A stretch of 64,000 nt of DNA. It comes from Labia minor. Lineage: Eukaryota; Arthropoda; Insecta; Dermaptera; Spongiphoridae. Position 1 is the first letter of the stretch. The number at the start of each line of letters is the position of its first letter. Below, one piece after another: positions 35,201 to 50,200 of the stretch. Both the position numbers and the translations under genes were made by a program. A model generated the notes under the pieces. It was not told the origin of the DNA and searched no databases. It worked only from the letters and a program-made list of their open reading frames with translations. The DNA lies in NCBI GenBank assembly GCA_963082975.1, contig OY720347.1:10212225-10276224 (forward strand), read 5' to 3'.

Positions 35201-38200
35201 TTTTTATATAAAGAGTGTTTATTTTAAGATATACATACGAGGGTCATTCAACAAGTACTTAGCCTCACCGCCCCATGGCGCTGCTATCACAAAAGAGTTT
35301 TACCGTCATGTAGTACATTCTTCTAGCGTGTCGATCAGTTGTATAAAAATGGAAAAATAACAATATCGTACCAATTTTTGACGGTCGCCATCGAAGGAGA
35401 AAAGTCACCGTACACAGCATCCAAGCAATCTTTGATTTCGCTGCGCGTTTTCCTTTCCAAAAATAAGAATCTAATCACCGAACGATATTGTTCTTTTTCC
35501 ATTTTTGTACAACTGATAGACACGCTCGCTTCCAATTGACTGAAACTTTGACAGTAGGCTAGTAAAATAATGTACTACATGACGGTAAAACTCTTTTGTG
35601 ATAGCAGCGCCATCGGGCGGTGAGGCTAAGTACTTGTTGAATGACCCTCGTACTTTTGTACAGATAATAAATAATATTGATTCAAAAAGTAAACAATTTC
35701 TCTAAATCAAAAAAAGACTAGTGTAGTATTATTTTAATGAATTTAAATAAAAAAAAATATTATAATAAAAGAAGTATAGAGACAGAGATCAATAGTTTAA
35801 GAGAAAATTTTTTATGGAAATTTTAAATGGTTATTCAATAGTATAATAAAATATTAATAGTTTTCATATACGTATATATATATATTATATTAGAAATTTA
35901 TATATTTACCTTGAATATATCAGAAAGGTATTTTCGACAGGCAGGTAATCGCTTTAATATATCACAATTGTTCATTTGTTCTTTTAAGAATTTAGGAGTT
36001 AGATATTGACAACGGACTACCTGTAAAATACTTTCCATTTTTGGTCGACGTTTTTCTTCATCATATTTTACCCATTTTAATACCGCTTTATAAACAACAT
36101 TTTCATCATCCACAAAAAGTTCATCCTTTTTGATTAATTGAATAAGTTGAAATGTTGTTAATTGAAGAAACTCATCTTCGTTAGATATCTATAGATTTAA
36201 AAATAAATAATTTTTAAAAACAAATAGATATATATATTATAAATATATTTATATCGTATTATATACCTAGGTACTAAATATATGTACAATAGATGATATA
36301 TTAAGTATATAGGTATATAAGAGAGTTGCTATTTTTATATACGGTAGAACCTCGATAACTCAAACCTCGGTAACTTAAAAACCTCTATAACTTCAAATTA
36401 GCTGGAGTGTCTCCACTCGACTATCTCGCAATTTGAATTGGATTAAATAACATAATAGATTATATTTAAATTAAATTTAATTAATTATAAATTATAAATA
36501 ATAAATATTAAACCAGCGCATGTTTGGCTTTTTGTTGATGGCACCATGGCACGTGTTGGCGCGTGAGATTTGCAGTGCTAAAAAATTAATTCTGGTACTT
36601 TCAGCGATTCAATCACACTGAAATTCTATATATAGCAGTTTTATACAATTATTAATCATGTGAAAAATTATCAAACATATATCTTTATTTTTACGGTCAC
36701 TTTAGAGGAAAAAAAATCAAATCGTTGTAGGTAATGACCCTCTTCCGGTTGAGCTACATTTCTCAAAAGTTGATAGAAAACTATGAATTTTGAATAATGT
36801 CCATGTACCAAATTTCATCATTCTAGCTCAAACCGTTTAGCGCAATCTTGTCTACATACATACACACACAAACTTCCCTTCCCATCAGAGCCCAAAACCT
36901 CATTAACTTAAAATACGCAACCTCTTCAACTTAAATAAGTAAACTTCTGTATTGGCCCTCAGAAGGTGAAATTGAGAAGAAACAAGAATCAGGAGAAAGT
37001 CTTCAATGTAAAAGACGAAAAATTGCCGAATTCCCTAATTTAGAATTCAGAATAATGTTTGTTTACGTGGTTCAAACAGTGTCGAAACAAAAACATCAGT
37101 GTTAGTGGACCCATACTGAAAGAAAAAGCTGAAGAGTTCGCTAATTCGCTGAAAATCAAAAATTTTAAACCCAGTAATGGCTGATTAGAGAATTTTAAGA
37201 AACGACATGATTTAGGCTTTAAAAAAATGTTATTAACCTATCCGCCTATCCCTAACATAGACTCTTGATGACTTAAAACATCTATAACTTAAAATATTTT
37301 GTGTTTCCCTTGGACTTTAACTTATCGAGGTTCTACTGTATATATTAATATATATTATTTTAATAGATTATTTATATTTAATTTTATTATAAAATAAATT
37401 GTGTATTAATTAACTAACTACATAATTTCAATTTTTTAAAATTTTGTGATTTTAATTTTATTTAAATTAAATTATATAAAATATATAGGTATATATAAAA
37501 AATAAAAAAAGCTAAATGTTATTATTCTAAAAAAAATATTTTTTTTAAATATATACATATAATATATATATATAGGTATATATTAGTTGAAAATATCAAA
37601 TTTAGAAATAAAAATAAAATAATGAATTTTCAAAATTTATAAATAAAAAATTGCAAGATCAAAATAAATCAGAATTAAATTAGCGAATGCCACGGAGTTT
37701 TCATTAATGTAATCTTTATAATTTGATTATTCGTCTATCAATTGAATACATATAATGAATTAATTAATGTTTTTAATTTTAATTTTTTTTTTATTTTTTA
37801 TTATTATTTATTTTATTATTTGAAGATAGAGGCAGTTCTGCAACTCATTCAGAAAACAATATTTATGTTTCAAAATCCGTTAAAAAAAATTAATCGGAAC
37901 AATACAAAAAGAGTTAATTACTAAAAGAAATTAATCGCTAATTAATTACAATTAATTAATTATAATTCAATTATATTTGTTCTATAAATTCTAGGGATCC
38001 ATTGAAATATCTCTAGAAATGTTCAAAAGTCTATCCCAATCAAAAGTCGATGAAAAATCGATTTCAATTTGTCAAAAGAGCGAACAGACAAAGAGACAGA
38101 CGCCAAGTAAAGTTGAGAAAAACGTTATAAAAATGTTATAATAACAATAAACTATGCAGAAAACAATAATAACAAAAACAATAATTTATATTTACAAATA

Positions 38201-41200
38201 AATAAATAATAATAATAAATAAATATAATACTATATTTTGTATAGCAATCTAATCCAATATAGAAACCTAAACAAATTCTCAAAATTTTCAATCTTTCCC
38301 AATAGATCTCTGATGTTCAAATTTTCAATTTTACATAACCTTCTTGCCGATGCGTACGATGGACATTCCACAAGAACATGATCCACATTTCTTTTTTATG
38401 TGAACAGAATATAATATATTATTAAAATGAAATAATTGCATTCAATTGGATTATATTACAAGGAAAGGTTATCCAAAAAAGAAATTGTATTAAAGTTATC
38501 GATAGATATGCATTGTAAAACATAAATAGTGAACGAGTGTAGATAAAATAACTTAAAGAATAAACAATCATGAATCTTTAAGTTTTATCGAATTCGCAAG
38601 TTCATGGCCGTCAATATTATGTACCGATACAATCTGCAATTTCCATTATAATCTAAAAAATCTCTTCCCCCCCTCTATCGTCTTCTTACTCTTTCAAAGC
38701 ATTCTTAACTTATCTCTCTTATCTACTACCTTATTGAATTTATTTTTTTTTCCTTCTTTAGCTTTCTTTAATATATTGGAATTTTTTCCCTCTGTTTTTA
38801 AAATATATAATAATATGAGAAAAAAAAATTAGTAGATTTTATTGCAAATCAAGTCCCGGGCCTGGCAAGGGAATTTCCCTAGCTGGGACATGGTCAACCC
38901 AGCCTCTAGGAACAACATTGGGAAAAAGCTACGTGATAGCGCCTCCGATCAAGAAAATCAAGGTAAGGTTGAGAGGACCCGTTCTACTGATCATAGGACA
39001 CCTCTAATTGATATAACCAACTTGATAGGCGTTGTCCTTGCGTAGAACGTACAAAAGTCGGAGGTTTTTTTTTTATTACAAATCTTTACTTTATCAGATG
39101 AACAATGTAATTTATTTATGATAGATATAGATAAATGATAGATATGATATGATATATAAATGTTTACTTGTGTAAAATTTTGATCGATGAATCGATTAGC
39201 TTTATGTACGAGATCTTTACATCCGTGTTGTTCAGCATAATTTGCAATGCCAATTGCATTTGTAGGATCCAGTTGTCTTTCTAAAAAGACACAACAGGCT
39301 TCAATTACGTTCGTAACCTATTAAAATAAAGTAAAATTTTTATTTAAAAACACACAATTAATTAAATACAATTTTATTTAAATTATATTAATAATAAATT
39401 GAATATAATTACATAAATAAATATAATCATTATCATAGTTAAGTAAAATTAACCAAAAAATTATTATAATTTATTAATTAAAACAATATGCATTGTTATC
39501 GATTCGTTTTATAACGAGGAATTAATTTTTTAGGTACAAAACATATAATATAATTGTTATAACATATATTACGAGGTTTGTTCAAAAGAAAAGGTGAATT
39601 TTGAATTATTTCGAAAAGTATTTATTTATTCATCAATCTTCATTTGGTTCCCTTCAAAGTAATTTTCCTCAGATATAATGCACTTTTGCCAGCGCTTCTT
39701 CCAATCGTCGAAGCACTTCTGAAATGCGCTTTTCGGTATGGCCATCAGCTCGATCATCGATTCCGACTTTATTTCATCAAATGTGGCAAAACGCTATCTT
39801 TTCATTGGTCTCTTTAGTTTTGGGAATACAAAAAAGTCGCAGGGAGCCAAATCTGGTAAATAGGGTGGTTGAGGGATGATTACGGTGTTGTTTTTAACCA
39901 AATAATAAAAAATGTGTGAGCTGGTGTATTATCGTGATGCAGAATCCATGATTTGTTTTTCCACAATTCCGATCGTTTGAGCCGTATTGCTTCACGCAAA
40001 CGTTATATAAATTCCTTGTAGTTTTCCTTATTAATAGTACGACCTGTTAGCAAGAACTCATAATGCACTACGCCATTATCGAAGAAAACAGTAGGCAAGA
40101 CCTTCACATTTGATCGAACTTGACATGCTTTTTTCGCACTTTTTTACCACTTATAAATATTTTTTTAAGACAAAGTAGACTCGCCGAATGCCAAAGTCAA
40201 CATTTTAAGAGTTGGAAACCTTATACAATTTTTAACGCAGATTCTTTAAAAAATCGAAGAACACACAAAAACGTGACTAACTTTATCAGTTGTCAAAAAC
40301 AAACTACTAATCTAAAATGACTGATAATGTCAACATAAGTGTAGCAACATAACAAAAAAAAATTTCGATAATCGAATTTACACATCCCGCGAAAATTCAA
40401 ATTTCACCTTTTCTTTTGAACAGATCTCGTATATTAGAAAAAATAATAATTATAGTATTTTCTATTATAATCAATATTAGAAAAAAAAAATAAAAATGAA
40501 AAATATTTATTTATATATAATATTTAATGAACAAATCATATAATTTTATGATGTTATATTTTTTCCCTAATACTAATTTAAGAATTTTGATTTCATTTGT
40601 GAGCCTTAATTTCACATATTTCTTTTATTATGAATATTAAAAAATAGTTAATATTATTAATAAAACAAACCTATTTTTCAATTTAATTCCTTCTTATTTC
40701 TATTAGTATACAAATAATAAATAATTATTTCATTATGTTCAGATTTAATATACAAATGATAAACGAAACCAAGTGAATTTATATATGCATATGCTTGGTA
40801 ATATATTTATTCTGTTTAGTTTGTTTAATTACGAGGGCAATTCACAAAGTAGGTGTCGTTTTGGAATTAAGACAAAACTAGTACAGGAAAATGTTTTTTT
40901 ATTATATACATTTGAAAGAGCAACTAAAATACTATTTTTTTACATAATCACCAAAAAAGTTGAAACATTTATCGTAGCGATGAACGAGCTTCGAAATTTC
41001 TTCCTCATAGAAATCCGCCGCCTGTGAGAATGTGTGTGCCCCCACTCCATAGACTGCAATTTTGTATCACACGTCACGTGTTTCACCCAAGTCTCGTCTC
41101 CCGGCGGCGGATTTCTATGAGGAAGAAATTTCGAAGCTTGTTCATCGCTACGATAAATGGCTCAACTTTTTTGGCAATTATGTAGAAAAATAGTATTTTA

Positions 41201-44200
41201 GTTGCTCTTTCAAATGTATATAATAAAAAACATTTTCCTGTATTAGTTTGGTCTTAATTCCAAAACGTAACCTACTTTGTGAATTGCCTTCGTAGTTTGA
41301 AACAAAAAAATGCATGAATTTATAGATAGATAAAGAAGAGAATAATCTTTTATTCCAATCGTGGCATTTACCTGGAACATTGTCGCTGCTGGTAAAAGAG
41401 AACAAACACTTAATTGAGTAACACGGATTTTTCCACTGTAAATAAAATAAATAATATGGGCCATCGCAGTTGGGCAAACACCTTGTAATTTCACTCTGGT
41501 CATGTCTTTCTCACGCATTCCACCAGTAAACATTGCCTATATAAACAAATTCCAAAAAACAAAAAAAAACAAAAAAATGAAAAGGAACACTTTACAAAAA
41601 ATATTTATAAAATAGAATGAGGAAAAATTTAAATTTATAAAAAAAATATAAAATAATGAATAAAATATTTTACAAAGAAGAGATACCTATCTCTTTAAAT
41701 TCATAGTTTAACTTGAAATATTCTCCATCAGTAAATTAAATACGAGTATTATTTAAATATAGTTTTCATTTATGATAATTCTTAATTAAATTAATTAATA
41801 ACAAGTGTCAATATATCTACTTATTCTAAATTTTTTTAAAAAAAATTAAATACAATCTATTGTTTTAATTTATTTTCAATTAAAATGACAATTATATAAA
41901 TTTCTAATAAAATATTTAATAAAAATCATCTAAAATTTTATATAAGAATTCCATTAAATTAAATAAAGTAAAAATTTTTTGAATACATTAAAAATAAGAA
42001 AGAATAATAAATTATATATAATTTTAATATTTCTAAAAGGTAAATTTTTTAATTTATATTTAATGATGAGATAGGGATATATTATCAGAACTGAAGTTAA
42101 CTTTGGATGAACAAACAGTGGAGAGTGTTACATGAATATCCAATCCTAATTAAGGATTTTATACTAAATCTTATCTTATCTTATTATACTAACAAAAATT
42201 GTATATATATATTTGTATTTTTGAAATATTAAACCGCTCGAAGGATTTTTTGAAATTCACACCATAGATAATTTGTATAAAGAAAAGTCAATCTATATTG
42301 GTTACATCCTAGGGAAAAATCATCTTTGTTAGTTTATTCTTATTTTAAAATAGGAATTTTAATAATAAAAAAAAGGGAAAGCGCTTCCTTAAATTCAAAA
42401 TATTATAAAAAAATAAAATTAAAAATATTAATTTTAATAATATTTTGTAATCAAATTACGAAATATATATTATGTTATATCCACAGGCCATACTTTTCTA
42501 TCTTTCAGTACATTAATACGTACGTTTAAGGACTGTTTGTTTTATGACTATTTTTATAATTTATGTTCTTTTAAATTATTTGAAATTGTTTCATATATTT
42601 TGTCGTGTATTTATTTTAAATAATAATCTTAATCTTAAATATTCATAGTTCAGTAGGAATCATTTTTTTAAATCACCGAGCCGCGACTCGGTGAACCAAG
42701 TACTATGAATTAAGGTAAGAAAAAATAAGTTATTATATATTTATATTTTATATCAGTGATTCCTAAAGTGGGCGCTGGAGCAATCCAGGGGGGGGGGGCG
42801 GTGATGGCCACAGGTGCATTTAGGGAAAATTACTTGTATATGAATTTTCTATTCTGAGATCAATAAATAGATACATAAATTCAATGTTTCTAATTTACAC
42901 CTTTATTTATAATATTTTGCAAATAGGTACATTTATCTTTCTATTTAATTTCCAAGGGGCGCTGAGTAAATTTTTTTCTGGAAAGGGGGCGCTTGGCCAA
43001 ATAAGTTTGGGAACCACTGTTTTATATATATAATAATCAGATCAATTCATAGTATAAGAATAAAAAGTAAATGTGTCTCCACTCGACTATCTCGCAAATT
43101 TGAAATGGATTAATTAACATATATTATATTTAAATGTAAATTTAATTAATTATAAATTAAAATTATTAAATCATATTTATTAAATCAGCGCATGTTTGGC
43201 TCTTTGTTGATGGCACCACGTCACGTGTTGGCGCGTGATTTGCAGTGTTAAAAAATTAATTCTGATACTTTCAGCGATTCAATCAAGCTAAAATTCTATA
43301 TATAGCAGTTTTATAGAACTTTTCACATATATTTATGAAATTAAAAGATCATCAATGCTTGATCTGAAATTGATCTCGTTGTTAAATTTAAAGATTATCA
43401 AACATGCCAGAAGAAGAAAGAGATAGAGAATGATTGGGAAGAGAGAGAAAGAGAGCTATCATATGTTATTCTCGAATCATTATCAGCAATTCATAATGAC
43501 TTGCATTTTTTCAAGAGGCCTTGTTAAATGTTTACTATTGCCTATTGCGTATATATATATATATAATATATAATATCATCTATGTATATATATAGATATA
43601 TATAAATTAATAAATAGATCTATGAATAAAAATAATCTCTTAAATAAAGAAATATTAAATGACAAAAATTTAGTCACAAAGGACTTTTTTAATTTGTCAT
43701 AATGGTTGATTACATTTGAAGATTTTATATAAAACAAAAAACAAACAAAACAACAAATTAATTCTAATAAGTTGACCTGTGGCCAGGTCCGAACCGACCG
43801 ACTGTTTGAAATAAATTAATTTCCAGCTACAGAAACAATTTCAAATAATTTTAATATATCTATTAATGTAATAAAAAACAGATATGGATACATAAATAAT
43901 AAATATAAACATTTTTAATTTTATTTTATTTATAATATATATGCAAGACCAAGCTGTGACGTCATGAATGGCTGGATGACGTCATATAATTTTAAATCAA
44001 GAAAAAACTAATAAATATGATTTTTCTCGAGGATAAAACCAATACAAAGTGCATGATTCGTGGTGATATATAAAAAAATCTCCTTTGGTGTGAAAATAAC
44101 CCTTTCCTTCCTATCGTCGATCGCTAATACTACCACTTCCGGTTTCCGGAATTGCACCAAAAGTTGATCAATTCATCCCACTGATGCATTAAGTAAATAT

Positions 44201-47200
44201 ACCAAATTTCATCAAAATCGGTTGAGCCGTTCAGGCTGTACACATCTATACGGACGGACGGACAGACGGACAGACGGACAGACGGACGGACGGACAGACA
44301 TCATGCTAAAAATACTTTTTTCTGTTTAGAAAATGCATGATTCGTGGAGATATGTAAAAATCTCCACATGTGAAATTTGGTGTGAAAACAATACCTCCCT
44401 TACTATCGTCGGTCGGTAAAAAGAAGAACTAATTTAGAAAAAAATGCAAATTTCTCATAATCCACTACTTCAACTTTTAATTTTAATTTATTTTTTTCTT
44501 TAAATCTACTTTTATTAGAGTTGGTCATTAATATCTTTTATTGATATTTTGTTAATTTCATTTTAAATAAATTCATTAATTATTAATTATTATGTATTTT
44601 GATTTGGAAGAGGCCTCTGCCCTAAGGGGCCTGGTTACACAATTTTAAAAATTATAAATGTAAATATTGTAAAAATATGTATAAATGAACCATAATAAAG
44701 GCTATAAATAAATAAATATATATATATTAAAAAAATGAATTGAAATTATTATAGTGAAACAGCTGAAGAGATATTAGGGCAGTATTTTCCAATCTGTGAG
44801 GCGCGAATGTATATTAGAACCAATTTTTTTCCTAAAATCTATAATAATCTATAATATGTTTTTGCTTAATTGAGTGTATGTGGGTGTGTAATATGTATGT
44901 GTTATTTTGTAACCCTTTAAATAAATTACAATATTATGTGAGTATTTACGAAATTAGATTATTAAAAAAATTAAGGGGGCAAGACAGAAAGGTTGGAAAC
45001 CACTGTATTAAGGGTTTCTATAATGAATGTATCTATAAAGAAAGATTTAATTTGGATTTAACTTTTTAATAAATAGTATCTGATTCACCGAGTCGCGGCT
45101 CGGTACTTTTAAAAAATGATTCCTTATGAATTATGAATATTTAAAATTGATTATTATTTAAAATTTAAATTTAAAACGACAAAATATATGAAACAATTTC
45201 AAATATAAGTTAAAAGAATAAATTAAAAAAAAATAGTCAAAAAAATATAGCCGAAAGATAGAAAAGTATGGCCTGTGGATATAACATAATATATATTTCG
45301 TAATTTGATTACAAAATATTATTAAAATAAATATTTTTAATTTTATTTTATTTATAATATTTTGAATTTAAGGAAGCGCTGTACGGTGTTGGCCGTTGCC
45401 ATTTTTTTTTTTTTATTTTTTACTTTTAAAATTCCTATTTTAAATTAAGAGAAAACTAACAAAGATGATTTTTCTCGAGGATGAAAGCAATACAGATTAA
45501 TTTTTCTTTATAAATATTATCTATGGTGTGAATTTCAAAAAAATCTTTCAGGCGGTTTAATATTTCAAAAATACAAATATATATATATACTATTTTTGCT
45601 AGTATAATAAGATAGGATTAGTGTATATCATTGATATGATAATCATTTCATTTCTATTATTATTCTTGGTATTTATTTTATTTTACATGTTTACTAATGC
45701 CTATTGCGAATATATATAAATATATATATATATAAATTCTAAAAATATAAATTTAAATTATTCTAGTGAAACTGTTGAAGAGAGATTAAGGGTTTCTATA
45801 ATGAATGTATCTGGATTTGGATTTAACTTTTTAATAAATAGTACCTGATTCACCGAGTCGCGGCTCGATACTTTAAAAAAATGATTCCTTATGAATTATG
45901 AATATTTAAAATTAAGATTATTATTTAAAATAAATAAACGACAAAATATATGAAACAATTTCAAATAATTTAAAAGAATAAATTAAAAAAAAATAGTCAA
46001 TAATATAAATATAAAAATTTTTTATATAATGGACTAAAATGAATAAAATAATTTTTCTACAAGTCTGACAAAGTTTATGGATGAATTGCTTCATATTCAA
46101 CGAAAAACATTGGGCTCATTTAGTTTTATTTATTCATATGAAAAATCAAGTCAAATTTTTGTAATAATAAAAATTTTATTAAACATGTATTTATGTTAAG
46201 TAAATGTTATTATTGAATAATAATTATTATATTATATATATATATATATATAAATAAATAATTTATATTAATATGAGATTTTATAAATGTTTAAAGGATA
46301 TTGTTTGTACTCATATTGTCTTCAAAAATAGGTCAATGCTTTGTTTTTTTTTCACTTGGGAACATATATAAAAAAGTATCTTTTCTTTATGTCATTTGAG
46401 GGGAAAATAACCCTCTTCATTGGAGATACAACTGATTAATAAGAAATCATCATTAATATTAATGCTATAAAATATATTTAATTACTATCAAAATGAAAAT
46501 CTATCTTTAAATCAATATTTATGCTTCAGAATCCGTTGAAAAAAATTAATCGGAGCAATACGAAAGGAGTTACTTACTAAAAGTAATTAATCGCTAATAA
46601 TTACAATTAATTAATTATAATTCAATTTTACTTCTTCTATACCTTCTAGGGATCCATTGAAATATCTATAAAAATTTTCAAAAGTCTATCACAATACAAA
46701 GTCGACGAAAAATCGATTTCAATTTATCAAAAGAGCGAACAGACAGACAGACGCCAAGTGAAGTTAAGAAAAACGGTATAAAAAAACATACAGCCCTTTA
46801 TCGAACGTATTAATACACCGAAAGGCAGAAAAGTATTGCCTGTGGATATAACATAATATATGTTTCGTAATTTAATTACAAAATATTATTAAAATAAATA
46901 TTTTTAATTTTATTTTATTTATAATATTTTGTATTTAAGGAAGCGCTCTCCGCCTTTTTTATTATTAAAATTCCATATTTTAAATTAAGAATAAACTAAC
47001 AAAGGTGATTTTTCCCGAGGCTGTAACCAATACAGATCGATCCAAAAAATCCTTCGAGAGGTTTAATATTTCAAAAATACAAATATATATATATATTGAA
47101 ATATTTTAAATTTCAATAAAAAGTAAAATCTCTATTTATTTTGAAATAAGTTAATGTGTATATTAATAGAAATATTTTTAATTATTTTTTTTTTATATTT

Positions 47201-50200
47201 GTCAATATTTCCATTAGAAGTTTACTTTTATTAAAAGTAAAAAAAAAATATTTTTTTTGAAATTAATTATTTACAAAGTTTCTCAAATTTTTTATTTGTT
47301 AACAATATTTTCTTTTACGCGCCCCTTTTGACCTCGTAATTTAAAAATCACGATAATTTAAATTATGTATTTTCTTGTTTCTTTGAAAAAAAATCTTATA
47401 AATCTTATTTATAATAAATATATACATATTATAAATTATACGATATTATTTTTAAGATTCTAAGAGAGATAAAATCTCACCCTAACTTTATTTCATTTTA
47501 CTTTCTCAATCAATTTGATTAATCAGTTTTGTTATTTAATTATTTTTTTATGAAATAATTCTTATATTCTTAATTTGTGTTCGAAAATATTCTACTTTAA
47601 TTTAGGCTTTCCAAGGATATCTAAAATATATTAATGAATGAAGTTGGAAATAAAATTATATTTTCCAAAAAATTGTCATTAATAAAATGAAAGTAAAATG
47701 ATTTTGTTATGCATATATATATATATATATATATAAGTATTTTGAATTTGAAAATTACAATATTAATATCACATTTAGGATTAAAAATTACAAATTTGGA
47801 CACTTGTGAATTGTAATATTCTAATGCCCGAAAATATTTGAAATTCCAGAGGAAAATTGCTAAAAGTCATAGAATATTATTATAATTATATAATATAATA
47901 ATATAATATAATTATATAATAATAGAAATATTCATTTAATAGTTTAGTGTCTAGTACGATGATAATAAATTCACTAAACAAAAAGCGACTAAGAAATTTT
48001 CTATTGTCTAGAGAAAAGTGAATAATGAAAAGATAATATTCAATTAATTTCATTTAATATCAAATTTAAATAATAAAATTAAATACCTTAAAATAGGGAC
48101 TGGCCGCTGCTAAAATAACTTTATGCGCATGAAATAATTCAGTGCCAACTTCAAGAACAACATCTGTTAACATGAGATGGCTCTTCATCATCATTAACAT
48201 CTGAAATAGAAAAATATTTTAATAATATAATATAAGCGATGGAAATTTTGTAAAATTGTTAAAAATATAATAACTATATAGAATTTATTTACTCGCATAT
48301 AATTTATATAATAAATAAATTAAAAAATTATGTGTGTGAGTAAACTATCATATTAATTAAATGTAAATAAATAAAGTTAAACAAAATATATGTATATTGA
48401 GGGTAGTTTTTTTTAAATTTTAAATATATATATATATATATATAAACATTTAATGTTTAATGAATACAAATAATAAGAAAGAAATCTTGTGATTGAGTCC
48501 ATTCAGCAAATTTTTGAATTTGAATTACTTACTGACATTTAATACTCTTTTTTTTAATTTTTTATGCCCTCCACTCAAATATATATATATATATATATAT
48601 TGTAGACAGAAAGTCCTCTACCCCCCCCCCCCCCCTACAAACAACTTAACTAATTCTGTGAATGGCCCAGAAGGTATGGGTAAGGGGTCTATTGTTTTGC
48701 ACCCATATAAAAGGCCAGAAGGCCAGTGTGAAAGGACAGTTAGTGTACACTGATAATTACTGAAGCATCCTTAATAAGATCTCTCTGTGTATCGTAAGCC
48801 TGCTACAAAAGGTTATACTACTTCAGAGTCCATAAGCCAGTTTGAATCCAAGCTAATCGAGAAGGTCTTTCAATCTCAAGAAACCCGCGAGACACCTTCC
48901 AGCACACACACTCAGCGGCCCAGATAAGTGACACAATCCACTCTTCAATACACAAATCAGTGCTAGCTGACACTTAAAACAACTTTAGTATTAATAATAG
49001 TGATTAATCTTACTTAATATCAATTGATATTTTCTGTAATTTTATTGAAGCCAGAGTGCTAACTAGTGTATAATAAATTTAGAATAAGTATTTAAATATT
49101 TTATTTTTTTTTCCTTCCTGATTATCCTGTTGGATACTACAATATATATGTCTTATTACATTTATTTAGAGGCGCCATTGTGTGTGTGGGAAGCGAACCT
49201 GCCTCACATTCACATGGTCCCGGGTTCAAGTCCCGGGCCTGGGAAGGGATGGATGGGGTCAACCCAGCCTCCGGGAACAATATTGAGGAAAAGCTAATTG
49301 ATAGCGCCTCCGATCAAGAAAATCAAGGTAAAGGATGAGAGGACCCGTTCTACTGATCATAGGACATCTCATTGATATAACCGGTTTGATAGGGGTTGTC
49401 CCTGCATAGGACGTACAAAGTTTTTTATTACATTTATTTAAAAATAGTAGTTTACAAAGTTAACTTAATAAATTAAAAAAATTAAATATTTTAAATTTTT
49501 TTTTCTATTATATTATTATCATTATTTATCTTTATGTCAATATATATTTTCTATATATAAGTATATTATAATGAATTAAATTGAAATTTAGTTTTCTAAA
49601 ATCAAAGTCATGTTGAAATTAGACATCATGATGACTTAATAATAATAAAAAACATAAATTAAAATTTTACTGAACTTTTAACTAAGTATTTTTATGATAG
49701 TGATTTAAATCTAACTTTATCATTAATATAAAAAAAATATAAAAATATAAATTTTTCAGATTGTTAAAAAATATAATACTATTATAACCAATTTATTTAT
49801 TATGATATATAAATATTATAATATAATTAATATAAATAATAATGATTAATCATTTAAATGGTAATTGCTTTTTTTTAATGTATTTATCCTTAAAATGAAA
49901 TAATTCTTAATATGCTATTTAAACATCGACATATTTCTAGTCTCTAGAAAATTTAATTTTTAAGGTCTAGAGCAGTGTTTCCCAAACTTTATTGGCCGCG
50001 GCCCGGTTCGACCTATTCATTAAAAAAAACATTTATTTAGAACACAAATTTTATTTTTCAATAAAAATCAAGTTGTTTATTTCATACATAAAAATTGCAA
50101 AATCATTATATAAGAAAAATAAGATGTAAAAAAATAATAAGAATTTCAAAAAATTATTAAAGCTTTGGTGGCTGTTTTTATTTATAAGGGAATTTTGTAA

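Noticed and set aside
48493-48753. 86-codon reading with a proline run
   Set aside because: Crosses the left boundary of the solo LTR and its C-run.
49169-49260. Possible tRNA gene
   Set aside because: B-box-like sequence only; no cloverleaf; bounded by 16 bp target duplications, so a SINE.
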